A stretch of 64,000 nt of DNA, from the NCBI RefSeq assembly GCF_003268275.1, contig NZ_QLYR01000012.1, positions 1 to 64,000 on the forward strand. The letters are read 5' to 3'. The notes below the pieces were generated by a model. The model saw nothing but the letters and a program-made list of their open reading frames with translations. It did no database searches and was not told where the DNA came from. Every line of letters begins with the position of its first letter. Position 1 is the first letter of the stretch. This document shows positions 35,275 to 44,883 of this stretch, in pieces. The DNA comes from Hydrogeniiclostridium mannosilyticum (GTDB taxonomy: Bacteria; Bacillota; Clostridia; Oscillospirales; Acutalibacteraceae). The translations under genes were made by a program, and so were the position numbers.

Positions 35275-38200
35275 ATGAAAAAAGGAATCATCAAAACGCT
35301 GGCAATGACCTGTGCAAGCGCTCTGCTGCTGCAAATGGCGCCGGTGCGCGCACTCGAAACGCAAGCCCGAGAAACAGAACCCAACCTACCATTTTCTATC
35401 ATCGACCTGGAAAATGGCGCGGCCGGCAGCAAAGATCCCTTCGCCGAAGCGGACATCCTCACCGAGGACCCTGACAAGCGAAGCGCAGATAGCAAATACT
35501 TTCTGATGTCGGACGGCTCCTTCCTTGCGGTTCAATACCCCATTCCCGTCCACTATCAGGACGAGGATGGCGCCTGGCAGGAATATGACAACTCCATGAA
35601 GGAAGTCCCTGCCAATGAGAACACGGAAACAACCATGGAGAAACCCGATGAAGAAGATTCTATTCCGGCCGAACCCTCCAGCACCGGCGATGCCTCTTCC
35701 AGTAAAGCGCCAGAGGCGGAAAGCTTCGCTGTAGAAAGCGAGCCTTCCACCAACACGGCCGCCCTGGCGCCGCTGGAGGACACCGGAGAGGCCCCCTCCT
35801 CTAACACTTCAGAGCCTGGAGCAGCAGACGCATCGTCTGCCCCGGCAGAGAATGGGCAAGTAGAGACGGACAGCGCTCCTGCCGCTGACGAGGCTGCCCT
35901 GGCCTCTTCCCAGGATGACGCCTCTGAATACGCTAATAAAAAGAGCGACCAGCAGATCCGTCTGGCCAAAAAGGCCAAGGCTAATAAGATGTTTACCATC
36001 AAGGGAGAGCATCCGCTTTCCTGGGGATATCTCAACGCCAATAAAAGCCGCCTGGAGCTGACCGAGCAACAGGAGGCCACTGACAAAAACGGAAAATTCC
36101 TTCAGTTGAACCAGGTGGTTCAGGAGGGTTGGTACCGGAATCTTTTTTCCGGCGTCGATCTGCAAGTATTGGTCTCGTCCACCGGCCTGAAGGAAAATCT
36201 CATTCTCAGCGGCAAGGACTCTGTTCGTTCGTTTGAGGTAGCCTACAAAACCGACGGCCTCACCCCCGTTCAGGTGGATGCGCACACCATCGTGCTCAAC
36301 GACCGCAGCGGCGACCCCGTCTATACGCTTCTTGCCCCTGTCATGACCGACGCGCAGGGCAATGTCAGCAACGCCGTCTACCTCACGCTTACAGAAAGTA
36401 AGAATAAAAAATTCTCCATCCGGATTTCTGCCGAAGACGGTTGGCTGGATGCCGCAGGCCGCGTCTACCCTGTCACCGTGGATCCTCTCATTCTCACCGA
36501 CAAAAAGGAAGCTGCCGTCGACAACGCCACCATTGTCACCAAGCTCCCTGCCAACACCTACCCCTATGGCTCGCTCTACGTCGGTAACGTCTATTCCTAC
36601 GGCGAAACGCAATCCGTGGTTCAGGCCACCATGCCCGCCCTCGGCCCCGGCGACATGGTCATCGGCGCACAGCTCTGGATGGTCCAGGTCGATTACTCTG
36701 GCAATACAGATGTGCAGGTCAATGCCAGCAAGATCACTTCTTCCTGGAAGCGCTCCGACTACACCAACAAGGCCAACCCCACTCGCCCCTCCCGCGAGTC
36801 CGCTATTGCCGATTATGTCATCGGCAATGCTTCCACCAACATCACTACGACAAGCGGCACCCTCAAGGACAGCGAAATTACCAAATGGGATATTACCCGC
36901 ATTGTCAAGGACTGGTACAAGGACCCCTCCTCCAACCACGGCATCTACCTATGGCAGAATAACAGCGGCAACGCCGCCTATGTGCGCTATGTCGCCAACA
37001 ATATCGGCAGCAGCTACCCCAGCTGTTACCCCCGTTTCTTCGTCCAGTACGTCAACAACAACGGCCTGGAGGACTACTGGAGCTACCACAGTCAAGATGT
37101 CGGCGTAAAAGGCGCCGCCTATATCAACGACTACACCGGAAACCTGGTCATTACCGAGGACCTTTTTTCTTCGAGCGGCAGCCGTATGCCCAACAATATC
37201 CAGCTTGTGTACAACAGCCGCAACTACAACAAGGAATTTCCTAATTCCGAGCTCGGCATCGGCTTCCAGTTCAACTTTAACCAACGGGTGGACGACGTCA
37301 GCAGCACCCTCAAGCAATACGGTTACAAATACAAATACACCGACGCGGACGGCACCGAGCACTATTTCCGGCAGAAGCAGGGCTCCTCAACCGTCTGGGT
37401 CGACGAGGACGGCCTCAACCTGGAGCTGACGGAAGCTGACGGCGGCATCTATATCCGGGATAAAGATGGAAATGAGCTTCATTTCAGCACCCCCTATTAT
37501 GGCGGCGCTCTCTTTCATGCAAAGGACAGCAGTGGAAACCGCCTGCGTTATTACGCAACCAACCGGCTGATCACATCCATTGAGGATGGAGCCGGACGCG
37601 TTACGACCATCGAATACGGGGACGTCACGAGCGCCTCCGGCGCCAAATACAAGCACCCGCTTTCCATCACCGGTCCGGACGGCTACAAGGTCACCTTCGG
37701 CTACAACGACAACAATAAGAACCTGCTCAACCGAATCACCTACCCGGACGGCAGTTATACCGACTATTGGTATGACGGAAACGACCGGGTTGCAAAAATT
37801 CGATCCAGCAAGGACCGCCGCGTCCACTTTGACTACGCCGGCGGCCGCGTTGTCAAAACCACGGAGTACGACTCGAATTTCGGCAGCAATACCGGCGATT
37901 CTCTCTCCATCTCCTATAACAATGACAACACTACAACCTTTACCGACCACCTCGGCCGCAAGGAGGTCTACCAATTCGACAACGCCGGGCGTACCGTAAG
38001 CATCCGCCACGACGACGGCTCCGTCTCCAACGCCGATTATGAGGACAACAAAAAGTCCACTACCGGCGCCACCTCCTCGCCCGAAGCCCAGAAGAACAAT
38101 AAGCTCAACGCCGCCAACGGGTCGGATAAATATGTCCGCAACTACATCAAAAACCCAAGCGCCGAGAACGGCGGCGGCTTCTATAACTCCATTTGGGACG

Positions 38201-41200
38201 ATTCCGGAAAGGTTGGCCTGAGCCGGGATTCCACAGTCGCCTACTTGGGCCAAAAGTCGCTGAAGGCCGCCAACACCCAGGCCGGCATGACCTTTCAAGG
38301 CCATGCGCAGCAGCTCTTTATGCCGGACCTGCCCAGCGACCGTAATTTGACCCTTTCCTGTTATGTAAAAACCGACAAGGTCACCGCAACCAGTTCAGGC
38401 GGCGGCGCGGGCATGTACTTTAACTTCTACAAGAAGGACGGCACCCACCTAAGCCAGCCGGTACAGCCGAATAAGGTAACCGGCACCAACGACTGGCAGC
38501 GCATCAGCTTTTCCACCACTGCGCCGGCGGGTACCTATGAGGTACGCGTTTACTTCGGCCTGCGGGATGCCACCGGAACCGCCTGGTTCGATTGTATGCA
38601 GCTGGAAACCGGCGAAAGCATGAGCGACTGCAACCTGCTGGAGGACAGCTCCTTTAACGCCACTGATATTTGGAAGACCGGGAACAACTTTACCTCTCAA
38701 GATGCCTACACAGGAAACGGCAGCGTCAAAATTACAGGCGGCGCAAACATGAATAAATTCATCTATCAGGTTATTCCCGTCAACAAAAAGAGCGTTTGCT
38801 TCAACCTGTACGGCACCCTTTCGGGCAACTCCGTCCCCATCACCAACAGCAACCGCATGCTTGCCTTGGAGCTGGACATTACCTACGCCGACGGAGGCCA
38901 TGAATATCAAAGCCACTCCTTCAACACCGCGACGACCGCCACTCAGTCCGTCAGCTTTGTCGTACGGCCCAAGCGGAACGCCATTGTAAAGCAGGTCGGT
39001 TTTTACTTCATCTCGCGCCGTCAGGCCAACGCCGTCACATTAAAAAATATGATGATGACCTTTGACGAGACGGGCGCCACCTACAGCTATGACAGCGACG
39101 GCAACCTTCAATCCGCCAAGGATAACGCCGAGCGCAACCAGACCTATACCTACAACAACTCCGACAAGCTGACCCAGACCGCGAACCCCAAGGGCGAGAC
39201 GTACAAATACTTCTATGAAAGCGATATTAAATCCGGCGGCAACAAGCACCGGGTCGCCGCAGCGCGCTCCAACCAGCTCGGCAACGGCTTCACCTACACC
39301 TACGACAGCTACGGCAATGTGGTTGAATCCAAGGCGGGGACCGTGGACACCGGCGGTAAGCTCGACAGCTCCAAGCCCTACCTCTCCGGCTCCACCGCCT
39401 ACAACAGCACGGGCAACTATGCGGTGTCCCAGACAGACGCCCGCGGCAACACCGCGACCTATGATGTCAATGAAACCAACGGCCTGGTCCGCTCGCTGAC
39501 CTCCCCGGTGACCGTCTACCAAAACGGCAAGGCCGCCGACACCACCGCTACCCTCTCCTATACCTATGATTCGGACAACTACAACCTGCTCTCGCTGAGC
39601 GGCACGGGCAGCGCCGGGGCCGTCGCCAACACCTACGCCTATAACGACGCCAAGGGCCTGCTGACCGCCATCAACCACAACGGCTTCAGCTACACCTTCG
39701 GCTATGACAGCTGGGACCGCCGCACCACCACCAGCGCCGGCGGGCAGGTACTGGCCACCAACACCTATCTGCGCAGCGGGCGCTCCAGCCCCATCAGCAA
39801 AATGACCTACGGCAATGGGGACTGGGTCTCCTACAGCTACGACAAATACGACCGGCCCCTGACCTCCGTCTATGATTCGGGGTATTCCGTCAAAACCTTT
39901 TATAATGCCAAGGGGCAGGTTTCGCGTTCCCAATACCGGCAGAGCACCACCCGCCCGCTGGAAATCACCACCTACTCCTACGACCTGCTCGGGCGCATGG
40001 TTTCCTCCCAGCAGTCGGGCGGCTATACCCACCGCAGCACCTATAAATATGATAATATGGACAATCTGATCCAGCAGTTCATTTATATGGACAGCGAAAC
40101 CTGGCTGCTCGGAAACCAGTACACCTATGGCAAGGACAATCTGCTCACCAAGGTCTCCCAAGGCGCGGTTACCCATGAGTTTACCTATGACAGCCTCAAC
40201 CGTGTTACGCAGGAAAAGCTTGGCAACGACGGGACCACCGACAAAATCACCGTCGACTACGCTTACACGCCCGGAGCAAACGGCTCCACAACCACCTTGG
40301 TCAGCTCACTGACCTTCAAGCGCAACGGCGTGCAGTTTGACAAATGGGAGTACGCCTATGACAAGGCCGGCAACATCAGCCAGGTTAAGCGCAACGGCAA
40401 GCTGGCCGCCACCTATTACTACGATGCGCTGGGCCAGCTGGTAATGGAAAAGGACGCTGCCGCCGGGGTCACGAACGAGTTTACCTATGACCAGGGCGGC
40501 AACCTCACCCAGAAAAAGCAGACGCCTTCCTCCGGCGGCAGCGCCGTGACGGCCCGGTACACCTACGGCAACAGCAAGTGGAAGGACCTGCTGACCGCCT
40601 ACAACGGGCAGGCTATCACCTACGACGCCATCGGCAACCCGCTCACCTACCGCGACGGCATGACCCTATCCTGGGAACGCGGGCGACAGCTTTCGTCTTT
40701 ACAAACAGGCGGAAAACTTGTAAACTATGAGTATGACAGCGACCGGCAGCGGACAAAGAAGGTGGTAGCGGGCGCGGAGACCAAATTTTACTGGGACGAC
40801 CGCGGCGTGATGACACAGCAGGACATGCCGGACGGCAAGAGCCTGTGGTTCTACAGCAATCCGGACGGCTCCATCGGCTCGCTGAATTACGAGTACGTAC
40901 GGTACACGCTGGTCAAGGACCTGCAGGGGAACGTCATCGGGCTGGCGGACAAAAACGGCAACCTGGCGGCAAAATATACCTACGACGCCTGGGGCAATAT
41001 TCTCTCCGTCACCGACGGACAGGGCAACGATGTCTCGGGGAACCCCGGCCACATCGCCAACGTCAATCCCCTGCGCTACCGCGGCTACTATTTCGACCAG
41101 GAAACCGGCTTCTACTACCTGCACACCCGTTACTACGACCCCAAGGTCGGGCGCTTTATTAATGCGGATGGGTATGTAACCACAGACAGCGGCCTCAGCG

Positions 41201-41802
41201 GCGCCAACATGTTTGCCTATTGCAAGAATAACCCGGTGATGATGACAGACCCCGATGGGAACAAACCGTTTTACAAAATTCTTGAGGAGCAGGCGAATAC
41301 TGCTAATGCCATTATAGAAGCCGCTAAACCAAAACCGCGCTCTGCCACAGCAAGGTTTGTCTCTGATATTATGCAGGACTTCAAAAATTATGATATAAAT
41401 AATGAAAGCGAAGAAAAGGTCTTGCAATCAAAATATTTCTCTGCTTATAAAGGTGTTCCTGTCGTGCGGATTAATGGCGACCGTTCCGGATCTTTTGGTA
41501 TGATTTTTTTAACACGAAAAACCAACTCTATGAAGAATCCAGAAGATACCATCCGCCATGAATATGGACACACAAAACAGCTGCAGCAGCTTGGGGTTCT
41601 CGGTTATGCGATGTGCATCGGCCTGCCATCCTGGCAAAAGTGGGGCAGTGGCGAATATTACAGTAAGCCGTGGGAAATAACCGCCGATATTTACGGCGGC
41701 GTACAGTCCAGGTCCCATACCCAAGACAATATCGATGCCGGTTTTCAATATTTGGAAACCAGTAAATATTTAGGCCTATTCGCATGGCTTCTTATTCAAT
41801 AA
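35275..41802 (+). CDS. Secreted RHS/YD-repeat polymorphic toxin (WapA-like)
   Basis: A 2175-residue protein. A signal peptide (1-26) is followed by an Ala/Ser/Glu-rich low-complexity segment (about 105-225), a DNRLRE-type domain at about 420-600 (MVIGAQLWMVQ..TSSWKRSDYTN..IVKDWYKD), YD repeats, two jelly-roll-like modules at about 960-1260, and a second YD-repeat block that should form the RHS shell. The RHS core (RYRGYYFDQETGFYYLHTRY to GRFINADGY) ends near residue 1970. The tip, about 1998-2175, carries HEYGH (His2095 to His2099) and a later WEITADIYGG, a metallopeptidase-like signature. By analogy with Bacillus WapA, the shell holds the tip and delivers it to neighbouring cells. Ribosome site GAGGTG. 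An immunity candidate and five spare tips follow. Confidence 0.93.
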   Translation: MKKGIIKTLAMTCASALLLQMAPVRALETQARETEPNLPFSIIDLENGAAGSKDPFAEADILTEDPDKRSADSKYFLMSDGSFLAVQYPIPVHYQDEDGAWQEYDNSMKEVPANENTETTMEKPDEEDSIPAEPSSTGDASSSKAPEAESFAVESEPSTNTAALAPLEDTGEAPSSNTSEPGAADASSAPAENGQVETDSAPAADEAALASSQDDASEYANKKSDQQIRLAKKAKANKMFTIKGEHPLSWGYLNANKSRLELTEQQEATDKNGKFLQLNQVVQEGWYRNLFSGVDLQVLVSSTGLKENLILSGKDSVRSFEVAYKTDGLTPVQVDAHTIVLNDRSGDPVYTLLAPVMTDAQGNVSNAVYLTLTESKNKKFSIRISAEDGWLDAAGRVYPVTVDPLILTDKKEAAVDNATIVTKLPANTYPYGSLYVGNVYSYGETQSVVQATMPALGPGDMVIGAQLWMVQVDYSGNTDVQVNASKITSSWKRSDYTNKANPTRPSRESAIADYVIGNASTNITTTSGTLKDSEITKWDITRIVKDWYKDPSSNHGIYLWQNNSGNAAYVRYVANNIGSSYPSCYPRFFVQYVNNNGLEDYWSYHSQDVGVKGAAYINDYTGNLVITEDLFSSSGSRMPNNIQLVYNSRNYNKEFPNSELGIGFQFNFNQRVDDVSSTLKQYGYKYKYTDADGTEHYFRQKQGSSTVWVDEDGLNLELTEADGGIYIRDKDGNELHFSTPYYGGALFHAKDSSGNRLRYYATNRLITSIEDGAGRVTTIEYGDVTSASGAKYKHPLSITGPDGYKVTFGYNDNNKNLLNRITYPDGSYTDYWYDGNDRVAKIRSSKDRRVHFDYAGGRVVKTTEYDSNFGSNTGDSLSISYNNDNTTTFTDHLGRKEVYQFDNAGRTVSIRHDDGSVSNADYEDNKKSTTGATSSPEAQKNNKLNAANGSDKYVRNYIKNPSAENGGGFYNSIWDDSGKVGLSRDSTVAYLGQKSLKAANTQAGMTFQGHAQQLFMPDLPSDRNLTLSCYVKTDKVTATSSGGGAGMYFNFYKKDGTHLSQPVQPNKVTGTNDWQRISFSTTAPAGTYEVRVYFGLRDATGTAWFDCMQLETGESMSDCNLLEDSSFNATDIWKTGNNFTSQDAYTGNGSVKITGGANMNKFIYQVIPVNKKSVCFNLYGTLSGNSVPITNSNRMLALELDITYADGGHEYQSHSFNTATTATQSVSFVVRPKRNAIVKQVGFYFISRRQANAVTLKNMMMTFDETGATYSYDSDGNLQSAKDNAERNQTYTYNNSDKLTQTANPKGETYKYFYESDIKSGGNKHRVAAARSNQLGNGFTYTYDSYGNVVESKAGTVDTGGKLDSSKPYLSGSTAYNSTGNYAVSQTDARGNTATYDVNETNGLVRSLTSPVTVYQNGKAADTTATLSYTYDSDNYNLLSLSGTGSAGAVANTYAYNDAKGLLTAINHNGFSYTFGYDSWDRRTTTSAGGQVLATNTYLRSGRSSPISKMTYGNGDWVSYSYDKYDRPLTSVYDSGYSVKTFYNAKGQVSRSQYRQSTTRPLEITTYSYDLLGRMVSSQQSGGYTHRSTYKYDNMDNLIQQFIYMDSETWLLGNQYTYGKDNLLTKVSQGAVTHEFTYDSLNRVTQEKLGNDGTTDKITVDYAYTPGANGSTTTLVSSLTFKRNGVQFDKWEYAYDKAGNISQVKRNGKLAATYYYDALGQLVMEKDAAAGVTNEFTYDQGGNLTQKKQTPSSGGSAVTARYTYGNSKWKDLLTAYNGQAITYDAIGNPLTYRDGMTLSWERGRQLSSLQTGGKLVNYEYDSDRQRTKKVVAGAETKFYWDDRGVMTQQDMPDGKSLWFYSNPDGSIGSLNYEYVRYTLVKDLQGNVIGLADKNGNLAAKYTYDAWGNILSVTDGQGNDVSGNPGHIANVNPLRYRGYYFDQETGFYYLHTRYYDPKVGRFINADGYVTTDSGLSGANMFAYCKNNPVMMTDPDGNKPFYKILEEQANTANAIIEAAKPKPRSATARFVSDIMQDFKNYDINNESEEKVLQSKYFSAYKGVPVVRINGDRSGSFGMIFLTRKTNSMKNPEDTIRHEYGHTKQLQQLGVLGYAMCIGLPSWQKWGSGEYYSKPWEITADIYGGVQSRSHTQDNIDAGFQYLETSKYLGLFAWLLIQ
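40870..41170 (+). repeat. 301-bp RHS-core direct repeat, copy 1 (inside the full-length gene)
   Basis: Encodes SIGSLNYEYVRYTLV to GRFINAD at residues 1866-1966. Five further copies of exactly the same length lie downstream, all in frame with a toxin tip. Confidence 0.95.
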
Positions 41803-41815
41803 AGGAGGAATTATG

Positions 41816-42262
41816 ATGTCTAAAATCTCCTTGCGCAGCCGCAAATCCATTGTTTTTATTTTAGCTCTGTGCCTAGCTTTTCTTTTATCCTCCTGTTTCG
41901 GCTACACCTTGAAAGAGAAAATGTACTACTCTCAAAAAGATAATTACGTGAATGCTATAGGAACAATCGATCACATAGCTTATACTGATGATCTAACAGA
42001 ATTATACTTAGGGTTTACGGATCTAACTCCCAGATTTGATGGTCCCACTTTCAAAATTGTTGGCGACAACTTGTCAATTGTAGAAGACCGTGGAATCAAT
42101 CAGAAAATTAAAGTTGGCGACCGGGTTGAATTTATAACGGCACCAGAATATTTTGGCGACGGATATGTGATGCCTATTGTGGCAATATCAATCAACGGCG
42201 AAGAATTACTCACCTTTGATGAAGGATTTCCAAACCTGCTAAAATGGCTCAGTAAACAATAA
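41816..42262 (+). CDS. Lipoprotein, candidate immunity protein for tip 1
   Basis: A 148-residue lipoprotein with a Lys/Arg-rich start, hydrophobic stretch and lipobox LLSSC near residue 28. The mature part is a small beta-rich domain (FKIVGDNLSIVEDRG..IKVGDRVEFITAPEYFGDGYV). It starts 13 bp after the toxin stop. The second of two ATGs is chosen: GGAGG is better spaced and the duplicate at 44884 keeps only this one. A surface lipoprotein is a sensible place to block an incoming metallopeptidase. Immunity is inferred from position and paired duplication. Confidence 0.8.
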   Translation: MSKISLRSRKSIVFILALCLAFLLSSCFGYTLKEKMYYSQKDNYVNAIGTIDHIAYTDDLTELYLGFTDLTPRFDGPTFKIVGDNLSIVEDRGINQKIKVGDRVEFITAPEYFGDGYVMPIVAISINGEELLTFDEGFPNLLKWLSKQ

Positions 42263-42300
42263 AAGGTAGATTAGAAAACCTAGGATTATATAGTTATTAA

Positions 42301-42350
42301 ACAATACCCTACCAAGCTAACCCGCTTGGTAGGGTATTGTTCTTTACTTT
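42301..42350 (+). terminator. Terminator behind immunity gene 1
   Basis: ACAATACCCTACCAAGC and GCTTGGTAGGGTATTGT form a perfect 17-bp stem with a 6-base loop, followed by T-rich sequence that also contains the -35-like box of the next module. Confidence 0.9.
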
Positions 42351-42371
42351 TCTTCCCTTTTCCGCTATACT
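42343..42371 (+). promoter_or_regulatory. Promoter-like leader of orphan module 2
   Basis: TTTACT (42343-42348), 17-bp spacer, TATACT (42366-42371). A leader of about 75 bp conserved in all orphan modules runs from 42362 to the core repeat. No ribosome site or ATG follows. Confidence 0.5.
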
Positions 42372-42433
42372 GAAACCAACAAAACGATTTCATAATTTTA
42401 TATATTTTCAGTTCTAGCACACAACAAAAGTGA

Positions 42434-43360
42434 AACTCCATCGGCTCGCTGAATTACGAGTACGTACGGTATACGCTGGTCAAGGACCTGCAGGGGAACG
42501 TCATCGGGCTGGCGGACAAAAACGGCAACCTGGCGGCAAAATATACCTACGACGCCTGGGGCAATATTCTCTCCGTCACCGACGGGCAGGGCAATGACGT
42601 CTCGGGGAACCCCGGCCACATTGCCAACGTCAATCCCCTGCGCTACCGCGGCTACTATTTCGACCAGGAAACCGGCTTCTACTACCTGCACACCCGTTAC
42701 TACGACCCCAAGGTCGGGCGCTTTATCAATGCGGATGGGTATGTTTCTACTGCACAAAGCCTCAATGCGCTGAACATGTTGGTTTATTGTAATAACAACC
42801 CCGTTATGTTGGTTGATTCATCTGGAACGTATAGTAATACAATTTACGATATTATTAACAGACAAATAGAGACGGCTAATAGTATTATTCAATCCTCTAA
42901 TCGTATTTTACAAACCACTAGTAGAAATTATCGTTCTCTTGAAGAGGCAACTACAGACTGGGCCAATAAATATCGAACGAAAAGTAAAGAACGAGAGTAT
43001 GGAGCGATTCTTTACAAATCAAAAAATGCTAAAACCAACACCGTATCTTATTCATATGGAATAACTTATAAAGGCTTTGAGAATAATACAATCCCCGGCT
43101 TTATTGTTGGCTATATTACTGGACGCTTCAAGGTTACGCTGGATCCAAACATAGAAATGGTCGGGTTTATTCACACCCACCCTCAATCTGAAAAAGGGTA
43201 CCACAATGATTATCCCTCTGATCCTGATTTATTCCTCTTAAATCTACCAGGAATCAATGAGGTATACGTTGTTCCTTACAGTAGATGCAGCGGAACTTCT
43301 GCCGTAATTGAAGGCTCTATAAGCATCACTTGGGATTATGAAAATCATATTGCTAAATAG
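42434..43360 (+). CDS. Orphan RHS-core/toxin tip 2: JAMM (DUF4329-like) tip
   Basis: An open frame of 308 codons without an ATG until MLVYCNNNP (42776). It encodes the 100-residue RHS core, then a new tip of about 185 residues. The tip ends with GFIHTHPQSEKGYHNDYPSDPD, the His-X-His...Ser-X2-Asp pattern of JAMM/MPN metallopeptidases as in DUF4329 toxin tips. The absence of a start codon with ribosome site suggests that it is silent until recombined behind the full-length gene. The tip DNA is AT-rich compared with the core. The immunity candidate follows at 43385. Confidence 0.8.
   Translation, partial: NSIGSLNYEYVRYTLVKDLQGNVIGLADKNGNLAAKYTYDAWGNILSVTDGQGNDVSGNPGHIANVNPLRYRGYYFDQETGFYYLHTRYYDPKVGRFINADGYVSTAQSLNALNMLVYCNNNPVMLVDSSGTYSNTIYDIINRQIETANSIIQSSNRILQTTSRNYRSLEEATTDWANKYRTKSKEREYGAILYKSKNAKTNTVSYSYGITYKGFENNTIPGFIVGYITGRFKVTLDPNIEMVGFIHTHPQSEKGYHNDYPSDPDLFLLNLPGINEVYVVPYSRCSGTSAVIEGSISITWDYENHIAK
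42437..42737 (+). repeat. 301-bp RHS-core direct repeat, copy 2
   Basis: Nearly identical to copy 1. Sequence identity with the full-length gene begins abruptly at TCCATCGGCTCG. An in-frame TGA (42431-42433) lies just upstream. Confidence 0.95.
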
Positions 43361-43384
43361 TATTATAATGAAGAAGGTGTTCAT

Positions 43385-43788
43385 ATGAGATCACGAAAAA
43401 ATATTTTTTACTATTTCTAATGATAATTTTTACCACAATCCCCCTTGTATCCTGTGATATCGATCCATATGTTGGTAAAAGACCTAACGATTATATTAAT
43501 TCTAAATGGTTATGCTATAAGTATAATGTGAGTTTTGAAGTCGATTCATCTGGCGAAATAGTGCAAAGCTACATGAATACAAACGGCCAAAGCATTCCCG
43601 TGCGATATCTTTGGGCACAATATAACCCATCTGTAAACATTTATTATACAGTAAACGGGAAAGAATCTCTCTTATTTTCAGGAAGATGTGAATTTCATTC
43701 AAATCTTTTTACAGTTTACGATAGTGATGGATCTAATTCCGGTTCATTTATACAAGACAAATTTATAGAATTTCAACGACTTTCATAA
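43385..43788 (+). pseudogene. Candidate immunity lipoprotein for tip 2, frameshifted in the signal peptide
   Basis: The ATG at 43385 (after GAAGAAGG) reads MRSRKNIFYYF and stops. The main frame (from ATG 43420, 122 residues) begins MIIFTTIPLVSCDID. With one extra A in the A6 run at 43396-43401 the two join as MRSRKKYFLLFLMIIF leading to lipobox LVSC, a complete lipoprotein signal. As read, only a shortened form from 43420 could be made. The mature part (YVGKRPNDYINSKWLCYKY...) is not recognised. It could be a real mutation, a phase-variable tract or a sequencing error. Confidence 0.7.
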
Positions 43789-43795
43789 ATTTTTT

Positions 43796-43840
43796 AAGCG
43801 TCACGGGTTTCCAAGTTATACTCGTGACGCTTTTTAATTT
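43796..43840 (+). terminator. Terminator behind immunity gene 2
   Basis: AAGCGTCACG and CGTGACGCTT form a 10-bp stem, followed by TTTAATTTT. Confidence 0.8.
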
Positions 43841-43844
43841 TCCC

Positions 43845-43873
43845 TTTACTTTCCTCTTCCCTTCCGCTATACT
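43845..43873 (+). promoter_or_regulatory. Promoter-like leader of orphan module 3
   Basis: TTTACT (43845-43850), 17-bp spacer, TATACT (43868-43873), then the conserved leader to 43937. Confidence 0.5.
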
Positions 43874-43919
43874 GAAACCAACAAAACGATTTCATAGTTT
43901 GCTATATTTTCAGTTCTAG

Positions 43920-44870
43920 CATATAACAAAGACGAATTCCATCGGCTCGCTGAATTACGAGTATGTACGGTATACGCTGGTCAAGGACCTGCAGGGGAAC
44001 GTCATCGGGCTGGCGGACAAAAACGGCAACCTGGCGGCAAAATATACCTACGACGCCTGGGGCAATATTCTCTCCGTCACCGACGGGCAGGGCAACGACG
44101 TCTCGGGGAACCCCGGCCACATTGCCAATGTCAACCCCCTGCGCTACCGCGGCTACTACTTTGACCAGGAAACCGGCTTCTACTACCTGCACACCCGTTA
44201 CTACGACCCCATGGCCGGGCGCTTTATTAATGCGGATGGGTATGTAACCACAGACAGCGGCCTCAGCGGCGCCAACATGTTTGCCTATTGCAAGAATAAC
44301 CCGGTGATGATGACAGACCCCGATGGGAACAAACCGTTTTACAAAATTCTTGAGGAGCAGGCGAATACTGCTAATGCCATTATAGAAGCCGCTAAACCAA
44401 AACCGCGCTCTGCCACAGCAAGGTTTGTCTCTGATATTATGCAGGACTTCAAAAATTATGATATAAATAATGAAAGTGAAGAAAAGGTCTTGCAATCAAA
44501 ATATTTCTCTGCTTATAAAGGTGTTCCTGTCGTGCGGATTGAAGGTAACCGTTCCGGATCTTTTGGTATGATTTTTTTGACACGAGAAAGCAACGGACGC
44601 GAGAATCCTAAAGATATTATCCGCCATGAATATGGACACACGAAACAGCTGCAGCAGCTTGGGGTTCTCGGCTACGCGATGTGCATCGGCCTGCCATCCT
44701 GGCAAGAGTGGGGCAGTGGCGAATATTACAGTAAGCCGTGGGAAATAACCGCCGATATTTACGGCGGCGTACAATCCAGGTCCCATACCCAAGACAATAT
44801 CGATGTCGGTTTTCAATATTTGGAAACCAGTAAATATTTAGGCCTATTCGCATGGCTTCTTATTCAATAA
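43920..44870 (+). CDS. Orphan RHS-core/toxin tip 3: duplicate HEYGH tip
   Basis: An open frame of 316 codons following an in-frame TAG (43917-43919). The first ATG is at 44211 (MAGRFINADG). The tip is a near copy of the tip on the full-length protein, with the HEYGH site and WEITADIYGG kept. Differences cluster just before the active site (for example RKTNSMKNPEDT versus RESNGRENPKDI). There is no ribosome site at any candidate start. It is followed at 13 bp by the matching immunity gene, so the whole tip-immunity pair has been duplicated. Confidence 0.82.
   Translation, partial: HITKTNSIGSLNYEYVRYTLVKDLQGNVIGLADKNGNLAAKYTYDAWGNILSVTDGQGNDVSGNPGHIANVNPLRYRGYYFDQETGFYYLHTRYYDPMAGRFINADGYVTTDSGLSGANMFAYCKNNPVMMTDPDGNKPFYKILEEQANTANAIIEAAKPKPRSATARFVSDIMQDFKNYDINNESEEKVLQSKYFSAYKGVPVVRIEGNRSGSFGMIFLTRESNGRENPKDIIRHEYGHTKQLQQLGVLGYAMCIGLPSWQEWGSGEYYSKPWEITADIYGGVQSRSHTQDNIDVGFQYLETSKYLGLFAWLLIQ
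43938..44238 (+). repeat. 301-bp RHS-core direct repeat, copy 3
   Basis: Nearly identical to copy 1. The sequence matching the full-length gene continues beyond the repeat through tip and immunity gene. Confidence 0.95.
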
Positions 44871-44883
44871 AGGAGGAATTACG

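Noticed and set aside
35809-41427. Several long minus-strand frames rich in Val, Gly and Ala across the RHS gene and its modules
   Set aside because: They mirror the GC-biased third positions of the RHS coding strand and have no ribosome sites. Their repetition in each module follows from the 301-bp repeat.
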